From contig JALLPB010000020.1 in NCBI GenBank assembly GCA_036939975.1, positions 1 through 36,429 on the forward strand: a stretch of DNA of 36,429 nucleotides, read 5' to 3'. The position numbers were made by a program, and so were the translations under genes. This document shows positions 29,639 to 36,429 of this stretch, piece by piece; the first letter of the stretch is position 1, and the number at the start of each line of letters is the position of its first letter. The notes under the pieces were generated by a model. The model saw only the letters and a list, made by a program, of their open reading frames with translations. It was not told the origin of the DNA and ran no database searches. This stretch comes from Cyclostephanos tholiformis. Lineage: Eukaryota > Bacillariophyta > Thalassiosirophyceae > Thalassiosirales > Thalassiosiraceae.

Positions 29639-31627
29639 CTACAACATCAAAGTGCCGGTGATGATGCCCATGAGAGTTCCAGCGGCCACGTTGCTTGCCG
29701 CGCCGCTGGCGGCGGGGGCCGCCGCATCGGGTGCAGCTGCAGGGGTGGACGGCTCCGCAGCGGGGGCGGCATCCTCCTCCTCGGCCGCGGGGGCGACATC
29801 TTCCTCCTCAACCGCTGAGGCAGCCTTGATGGCGTTGACCTGATCAGCGATCTCCTCGTGCGTCTTCCCATCGGCGATGCCACCGTCGACCTCGTACTTG
29901 ACGCTCTTAGGCTCATCGGCGAAGGAGAGTCCGTCCGTGCGAGTGATCTGGTAGGTCGCGTCGCCGTACATGCTTACATACATGATCATATTGTCGGCGG
30001 CGAAGTCGACGCCGGCGGGGTAGCTGTGCCCCGACTCGTAGAACATGCGAGACGCGCCCACGTTGTCCCAGCGCCAGAGGGCATCTCCGGGGACATCGTC
30101 ATTGTCGGTACAGAGGTACACTACATCGTTCAAGATGCGGAGATTGTCGGGCTCGGACCAGAAGGGTACCGCGCTCTTGGTGTAAGTTCCCGCGGCCAGG
30201 TCAAGCTGCATAAGGAACCTGTCACGGATGGTCGAGAAGGTGAACACGCCGTTTTCAACGTGCGCACCCTCGGTCTGGGCGTAGAGATCGGGATTCGCCT
30301 CGGCCTTGTCCGCGACCCACTCGAAGGTCCCACCGGTGCCGGATTCGCTAGGCGTGATCTTGAGGTAGTCTACTGTTCCGCTCTCGAGGGCGCACCACTT
30401 ATCCGCGTCGTTCTCTGCGTCAAGGCAGGCCAGGGCGGTCTCGTCGGGGGAGAAGCGCACGATAACGCCCTGGTACGGCTGGCTAACGTGATCCTGATGC
30501 AAATGACGAGATGCAGTGTGTTAGATGGGAGAAACAGAGAGACATTGGGAGAGAGAAAATGTCAGTCAATCCGCGATTGACCGAGGATGCGATTCTGAGC
30601 AGAACGAGAGATGAGGACTCACCGGATAGGTTGAAGAAACGTCCTTGTCAGGGGAGTCGTCGTTGGTGATGTAACCCTTGTTATCATTAGCATCCCAGGC
30701 AAATGCCTCCCAGGCGCCATAGTGCTCCCCAGAACTCTATACGAGGGAAGAAAAAAAAACGAACGCCTCTTGGTGAGATGCTAATTAATGTATGACGCTT
30801 TTTGTAGACAAAAAACACGAGATCTAGTCGACGGCACGAAAACTCACGGTCCCATCCATGGATTGGCCAGTGATGGCGGTGCGCGCCGGTTCCTTCTGTC
30901 CGGTGGGATCCACTGTTCATGCATTCGGAAGATCAACAAACAATAAAGAAGACAGAAGAGAGAGAATGTGAGTAAAATCAATCTCATGGTCCGTCGAGCC
31001 CAATGCAAACTTAGAAGTCAATTACAGCAAACCTCTCACTCACCCTGCCAACACCTCCCGTAGTCCCTGTACTCCTCGCACGAGATCCACGTCCCCCAGG
31101 GCGTTTCGCCACCGTGGCAGTTGTAGGCCGTGTTCTTGAGGAGCTGCGAGTAACCCGTGAGCTGATTCTCGCCGTCGAACGTGAGAGCGTAGACGCCTCC
31201 GCTTAGCTCGTCGGGATACGATCCGATTTCGGAGTTAGATACGTAGATGGTACCGCCATCCGCCGTTGGAAACGCGGCGCCGCCGTCGCAGTTCTCGTGA
31301 TAGGGCAAGTCGGACTCGGTGCCATCAGAGAGGACGACCTTCTCACCGGAGTGGCCGACGGCCACCGCCTTTAGGCCGTTGGAGAGGTACAACACGCCTC
31401 CATTGGGGCTGAGAGATGTCGGGACGGAACGATGCACGAGTGGACATAGGCAGTGGTCAGAGGGGTCATATGACATGATATGCAGTATGATGGGCACCGC
31501 GACATTGATGCAAATGCACTCACTGCTCGATTTTGTTCCCATCGCTGAAGTTTCCCGGCTCGAACGTCGCCTCTCCCTTAACGGAGGAGGAGGACGCAAG
31601 GAAGAGGATGGCGGTGGCGAGCTTCAT
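29639..31627 (-). CDS. Secreted DUF839/PhoX-like protein, five exons
   Basis: Five exons join in frame with GTGAG donors: 31627-31524, 31408-31044, 30912-30848, 30736-30623 and 30493-29639, about 500 residues. The first exon gives a signal peptide (MKLATAILFLASSSSVKG). Exon 2 contains ENCDGGAAFPTADGGTIYVS and the family hallmark GGETPWGTWISCEEY. Exon 4 gives SSGEHYGAWEAFAWD and exon 5 the rest of a beta-propeller-like domain (TLA-type blades such as SEPDNLRILNDVVYLCTDN). DUF839 includes bacterial PhoX, a Ca/Fe-dependent alkaline phosphatase; the Glu of the TPWGT-x-x-x-x-EE motif is a metal ligand there. Whether this protein is a phosphatase is inferred. The C-terminus is Ala/Pro/Glu-rich and ends SNVAAGTLMGIITGTLML, like a GPI-anchor or tail-anchor signal, so cell-surface location is likely. 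Confidence 0.8.
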
Positions 31628-32182
31628 TTTGGTAAAAAAAATTATGTCTTGAAGTTCAGTCGAAACTCCGAAATAAAAATTATGAGGCCATTGACACAGG
31701 GGGAGGCGCGTGCCCGAGGAGCAAACTTTTTGTCGAAATGTGACAAGCTGAACTCTTAATTATGTCTCACATAAAAAATCTTTCTCAATGCAGCTGCGTC
31801 GCGAAAGATACTCTAACGCCTCGTACTAATTCCTAGCACATCTAGGCTCACCTACAAAGGACTAAATTGAGGATCTTCATACAAAAATAAGATGTAAGCA
31901 AGGATTCGGACGGTTTGCATCTTGTGAAATTGAAAGATTTTAGTAAATCGAGCCGCCGGAAAGATACTCTGTCTTTTTCCAACTTTTAAATAATCTTCAT
32001 TTATTTTCTCGTTCGGAGTGGACATGCTGACGAAAAAGAAGCCTTGATTGCAACGCTGTGTGAATGAGAACTGTGGATTTCGCGTGAATGGATGTCTATC
32101 AATTCTTTCTCAATGCAGCTGCGTCACCCCTCAAAAGATACGATTACTGCTTATGAATTCCGAAACAGTATGTTCGGAAGAC
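31628..32182. repeat. AT-rich spacer with a 21-bp perfect direct repeat
   Basis: A 21-bp sequence with core TTTCTCAATGCAGCTGCGTC occurs at 31780-31800 and again at 32105-32125, 325 bp apart, each followed within 10 bases by AAAGATAC. A second sequence at about 31881-31925 (CATACAAAAATAAG ... AGGATTCGGACGG) has a diverged direct copy at about 35852-35905 on the other side of the piggyBac element. No gene is recognised; the first part should include the promoter of the DUF839 gene. Confidence 0.5.
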
Positions 32183-35100
32183 CTATCTCCTTGTTGGTCA
32201 GGGTCGATATAGGGCCTCTATTTGTAGAACCCCCAAAATACTAATAACACCCCCCCATCGACCAGCCACGTCAATTCGGACATCACCATCGTGTTCCCCG
32301 CCCCTGAATTAGTCTACGCAGATATTTAAAAGATGGGTGTACCATACTTTTTGGCGGAGATATTAAGTGTTGAACTACCCACATCATGTCGCCACAAAAA
32401 CACTGTGACCCCAACTCCACCATGAGTCTGCGCAAAAATATATCGCCGGTTTGCCCTCCCCGCCTTCCTCTCCTGGCGCCCCCCCACCCCAACACCTACG
32501 CGGGCGTCCACTTGGCGTCGACGATGTCAAATTCGGCGAGCTTGCAAGACGCCAACATTGAGAGTGTCGACGATGCGTTTTTTTTGTCGATGTCAGAAAA
32601 TGTCAGTGCCGAGGGGGAGAAATTCTCGGCCAGGACGGCCCCTTCAAGCCAACCAACAGCGTCCCCTCGTCCCCAACAATATTGTTTACGACTCCGATGC
32701 GGGGGGGGGAGGGCGGCGATGACAACGGCGCCCGTTCTGCTGACGCCAATTTGGGGTCTATTTTTCCAAGTGCGGCACCTACCCTAAATTTAAGGTACTA
32801 CAACCAAAATCCGGAACTGAACGACGAAGGCTATGACTCCGAAGGTGGTCTTCCACACTTTGCCGACAACGACGAGGGGGCCGACCCAGAAGGATATGAT
32901 GAGGCACCACTCAACAGTGCTGTTGATGCCTTTCGGGTGCCAACGGCACCGCCAGTAACCGAGGGACCCGCTGTGCAGCTGACGTTGGCGATGGTGATGG
33001 GGTTGAATGTGAACAGGTTGAAGGAGGAGTTGAGGAAGAGGGGTCAATCATATGCAGGTAAGAAAGGTGAGTTACAGGAGCGGCTCAAGATTGCGGTCAT
33101 CAACAATGTGCCGGTTGCTTTGGGAAACGAGCTGCGCCGCCACGAATCCATGGGGGGATTGGACGTAACGGCAAGGTGGGAGTTACTGACTCCGGCTGCC
33201 GAGCCTGTTCCCGAACCTGTGAATGAAGATATGGACCACCGCCCCCCCACCGAGATGGATGGTCTGAGGAACCCAAAGTATGACATGGTGGAGAGGTTCC
33301 AGCGTGGGGTCTTCACGGGCACTAATGAGAAGATGAGGTACGTGAAACCTCTTCGTGCATCACCGTTGACTCGCAATCACAGGAAGGACAGGAGGAGGAA
33401 GAAGTCCCCCTCAAGGCAGCTGAGGGAGGCAATGCCAATTGAGCCTAGGGTCCTTGGGGGCCCAAACACGGACTTCCTCACAAGATACAGCCTTGACGAG
33501 AACAGCCATCCGATGGACTGGTTTACTGCATTCATGCCGATGACCCCTGACATGAATCGGGAGGATGCAGCGGCTGCTAACGTGAAGGGCGACCGGACGA
33601 CAAAGTTTGCTGTTTCTAATTGGACGGGCTACTCCAACGCAAAGGCCATGCTATGCAATGCTGGGGCGCCGGGGCACATCTTTGCTGGCAAATTCAGGGC
33701 ATTCAGCAACCAGGACATCATGTCAATGATTGGTGTGTACATCATTGACGGCCTCACACCGTCTCCACAGCTGACCCAGAAGATGCAGAGTCAGATCCAC
33801 CAGCCAACCCATGGCAATGACAGGATTGCGGCGGTGATGGGCACTGGCTGGCAACAGAAACACCGGTCATTCCGGCATTTCTTTGCGTGCCAGGATCCCT
33901 TGATGCAGCCCCCTCCAAAAAGTCAATGCCCGAACTTTAAGGTCGATGAGCTCTTTCGTTGGCTGCGTTACATCTGGAAGGAGGCATGGGTGTTGGGAAA
34001 GGATTTCTCGTATGACGAGCAATCCTGCAAGATGCAGGGGAAGTCAGAATATAAGACCAGATGTGGGAAGTTCAAGCGGTTGGGGGACGGGATACAGACG
34101 GATGCCATTGCCGATGATGGCTACACATGGGACTTCTATTTCCGCAACGAGCCCTCCGACCCCGCCCTCCTTGCGCAGGGATATTGTCCCATGCATTGCC
34201 GGCTGCTACACATGTTTTCGAACTTGCGTGAGATGTATCATACTTGCACCATGGATAATCTTTTTAATTCTGTGAAGCTCGCTCGCGCCGCTTACTCGTT
34301 GCCCAAGCCTGTTCTCGTGCACGGTGTATTAAGGAAGAGCGGCCGGGGTTGCCCTCCTTGTGTGCTACAGGAGGACAAGACTGGGAAGGCTGCTGAGGCC
34401 GCAAGGGGGACGGTCAAAGCAGCGGTCCTCAAGGGGGACAGCATGTCGTCTGACTTGGTCGTAGCATCATGCTACGATCAAAAGCCATTCTACATGATAT
34501 CCTCCAAGTGCGAGGAGGTCTCTTGGAAACCAGTGACGAAGAAGCTCTGGTCATCGCGTCTGAAGAAGCAGACGAACTTCACCTTCCTCCGCTGGTCATT
34601 GTCACATGATTACAATTTCGAGATGAACGACAATGACATCGCAGACCAGCTTCGGCTTGTCTACCGTATCATGCGCTTTCAGAGAAACAACAAGTGGTGG
34701 TGGGCGTTGTTTTTGTGGGGCTATGAGGTTTCAATGGTGAACTCGTACGTGGCTATGAAGAGGTACTGTGAGCTCAAGGGGGTACCGGTTCTGTGGAGCC
34801 ATCATGACTGGAATGAGGCGATCGGATACGCCCACCTTGACCCGATTGAGTATTGGCCGAGGAGGAAGGAGCCGCCCAAGAATGATGACACCAGAGCAGA
34901 TTCCGCCAAGGCGACTGCTATGTCTGACTTGAGCAAGACGAAGAAACCGAAGGCTCCTAAAATGGACAGCATGTCCCTCTCGCCGACTCGGGGTCGACTC
35001 AAGCTTCGTCTCGACAACACATTCCCTCACATGCCTTTGAAGCCTGACAATGCGCAGTCAACATGTCAACTTCATCGTTGGGCCTGGAAGGAGGTTCATC

Positions 35101-35568
35101 CACTGGACAAGAATGAAGGGGTTAACATCAAGCCCCCAGGTTCACGTGCACATGTAATGACATGCGAAACATGCAAGGTGCATCTTTGCATTGGGTGCTG
35201 GGAGATCTATCACAGGTCCCACAGTCTCAAGCTTCGGGTTTTCGATATCCTGGGGGATTATGAGGAGGACGGACTGGATGCTGTGGTTAAAAGGAGGAAG
35301 ACAATTAAGTGAGGGGGGGGATTAATTGATTGTAGTAACACTATTTAGGACGAGTTTAGGACAGGGCAATCAGTAGAAATGGCATATCTCGGGCACCTTA
35401 AGGCCGATTTTGGAAAACAGGGTACCATTTTGATCCTCACGCCAAGCCCGACTCTAAGCATTCTTACTTATCTTCATCTGGTCGATTTTGGGACCTTTTA
35501 CCTTGCTCTAAGGTACAAGTCCGTAAGGTCACTAGAGTGACCCTGAGGTATGACCAACAAGGAGATAG
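32183..35568 (+). mobile_element. piggyBac-type element with 18-bp inverted repeats
   Basis: CTATCTCCTTGTTGGTCA at 32183-32200 is exactly repeated in inverse at 35551-35568, 3386 bp apart, around a piggyBac transposase gene. The typical TTAA target duplication is not found directly outside these repeats, so the true ends may lie further out. The outer flanks also share ATGA and ATTCC in inverted orientation. Confidence 0.55.
32600..35312 (+). CDS. piggyBac transposase with SAP domain, 5' frameshift at a G run
   Basis: From ATG 32697 the frame is open for about 870 codons. Residues about 106-140, numbering from 32682, form a SAP DNA-binding motif (LNVNRLKEELRKRGQSYAGK). The DDE_Tnp_1_7 core follows: FSYDEQSCKMQGKSEYK with the first Asp at about 445, MDNLFNSVKLARAAYS with the second at about 525, and MNDNDIADQLRLVYRI with Asp at 650, 652 or 655. 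QRNNKWWWALFLWGYEVSMVNSY is typical of the family. The C-terminus has a cysteine-rich finger (CQLHRW, CETCKVHLCIGCWEIYH). A frame from ATG 32600 ending in NNIVYDSDAG would join this one if the G9 run at 32701-32709 were one base shorter, so the true start may be there. The catalytic Asp residues are present. Confidence 0.75.
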
Positions 35569-36340
35569 AGAGAAGAGGAATTCTCATAAAAATAACAAGT
35601 TGACTGTTTTCATTCCCGCCGCTGCCGATTTCAATCAGCATTGTAGGGACTCCCAATAATTAAAATTGTTAACACGTATGAGAATTGCAAACGTCAATGT
35701 AGGAACAATAATATGATGAAATATTAAAATTGCAAACTCGTATGAAAATTGCAAAGGGCACATTAAAGCCCCATCACGTGTGTGTGATTCGTGACTCAAA
35801 ATACGTATCAAAAGGCATAAAATGTTACAATTCCAGTAGTCTCTTAGGCTTGATACAAAGATAAATACTACGTGAAAAAGGATTCAGACGGGTTGCACCT
35901 ACGAAGCATTCTCAGGTCGGAGTTGACACTCTCTGACGTACTACCGTCCGATGCGCAGTTTAGACAATCGATCACAACACGAATTCTTGTAGATAGGAAG
36001 GTAAATGTGCTAAATAGACAAAATAGTTTTTTGTATAGTTCCTACGTTGCCGACTTTGCACTTTTTTATGGCGCAGTGTGGTCCTGATGCCTTTTCCATA
36101 GCAGATCTTACATGTAATAGCTACGCCGATGGACACACCATCAGAAACGTAAAATTATTTAACCTTAACCATTCATTTATAACAATTTCTTTTGCAGAGC
36201 TGATCGCCATAGTGTAAACAATTAAGGTTAAACGTAAACATTTTTGGTACCCATCTAGTAAACATTCAATGGCTATTGATCAACATTAATTTCGGACTGA
36301 GAAATAATTCGTACTGAATTCCTACGTAGAAAGGATTCGA
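35569..36340. other. AT-rich region with short repeats
   Basis: GTATGAGAATTGCAAAC and a similar GTATGAAAATTGCAAAG recur about 57 bp apart (near 35676 and 35733). ACGTCAATGTAGGAACAAT at 35691-35709 nearly matches 15330-15349. TTTAACCTTAACC near 36160 and TTAAGGTTAAAC near 36223 form an inverted pair. The 71-codon frame 35872-36087 shows no domain. No gene is recognised. Confidence 0.4.
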
Positions 36341-36400
36341 CTACGTACAGAAAGCTCACCTTTTGTCAGCGTGTGCGCTGAGCCGCTTCCTGTAGAATAA
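36340..36400 (-). repeat. Dispersed mini-exon repeat, copy D (minus strand)
   Basis: On the minus strand TTATTCTACAG is followed by a 30-nt block (36389-36360) that ends AAAAG before GTGAGC. The block shares CGGCTCAGCG with copy A and GCTGAC with copy C, and the borders match copies B and C. The intron-like sequence after it is unlike the other copies. The upstream part lies beyond the window. Confidence 0.5.
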
Positions 36401-36429
36401 TAGCGAATAAAATAAAGAATTAGTTAGTT

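Noticed and set aside
29858..30580. A 240-codon plus-strand frame
   Set aside because: It is antisense to the last exon of the DUF839 gene and has no recognised domain.

Overview
The window looks like nuclear DNA of a diatom, probably centric. The evidence is a protein with two DUF6824 domains (a family I know mainly from diatoms), an AF-type plastid-targeting motif, short GT-AG introns (115-271 bp where I could resolve them) with GTGAG donors, and transposase types common in diatom genomes. No tRNA, rRNA or CRISPR array was recognised. Two bases are ambiguous (21155 and 24860).

Layout. (1) 1-15.8 kb is AT-rich and is a graveyard of mobile elements. It holds a palindromic tandem repeat (518-651), a decayed PIF/Harbinger element with divergent ORFs (3.79-5.62 kb) and a perfect 19-bp hairpin between them, an internally deleted piggyBac relative (6.48-7.81 kb), a possible pogo/Tigger tail (8.1-8.5 kb), a decayed Mutator-like element with long terminal inverted repeats (9.8-14.5 kb), a 473-bp MITE (14.62-15.09 kb) and a foldback array of ACTTGTA motifs (15.43-15.76 kb). 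(2) 16.2-20.9 kb is a GC-rich host gene pair facing each other: an armadillo-like protein on + and a probably plastid-targeted Cof-type HAD phosphatase on -. The HAD gene is rebuilt here by joining two ORFs across one intron. (3) 21.28-24.32 kb is an apparently intact hAT-type transposon with four CAATTAATTG palindromes at each end. (4) 24.86-25.74 kb is a dispersed repeat next to a broken cysteine-rich membrane protein gene. (5) 26.8-31.6 kb holds two host genes facing each other: a double-DUF6824 protein (+) and a five-exon, secreted DUF839/PhoX-like protein (-). (6) 32.2-35.6 kb is a SAP-domain piggyBac element with an 18-bp terminal inverted repeat, followed by AT-rich repeats.

The most unusual signal is a recurring 30-nt segment bordered by splice-like sites. 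It occurs at 13-42, 6173-6202, 25147-25176 and, on the minus strand, 36360-36389. Two copies also share an upstream ATG exon and an intron of similar size, so the pattern looks like a dispersed split mini-gene or mobile leader cassette rather than chance. The host genes show no shared pathway. The transposons account for most of the remaining structure.
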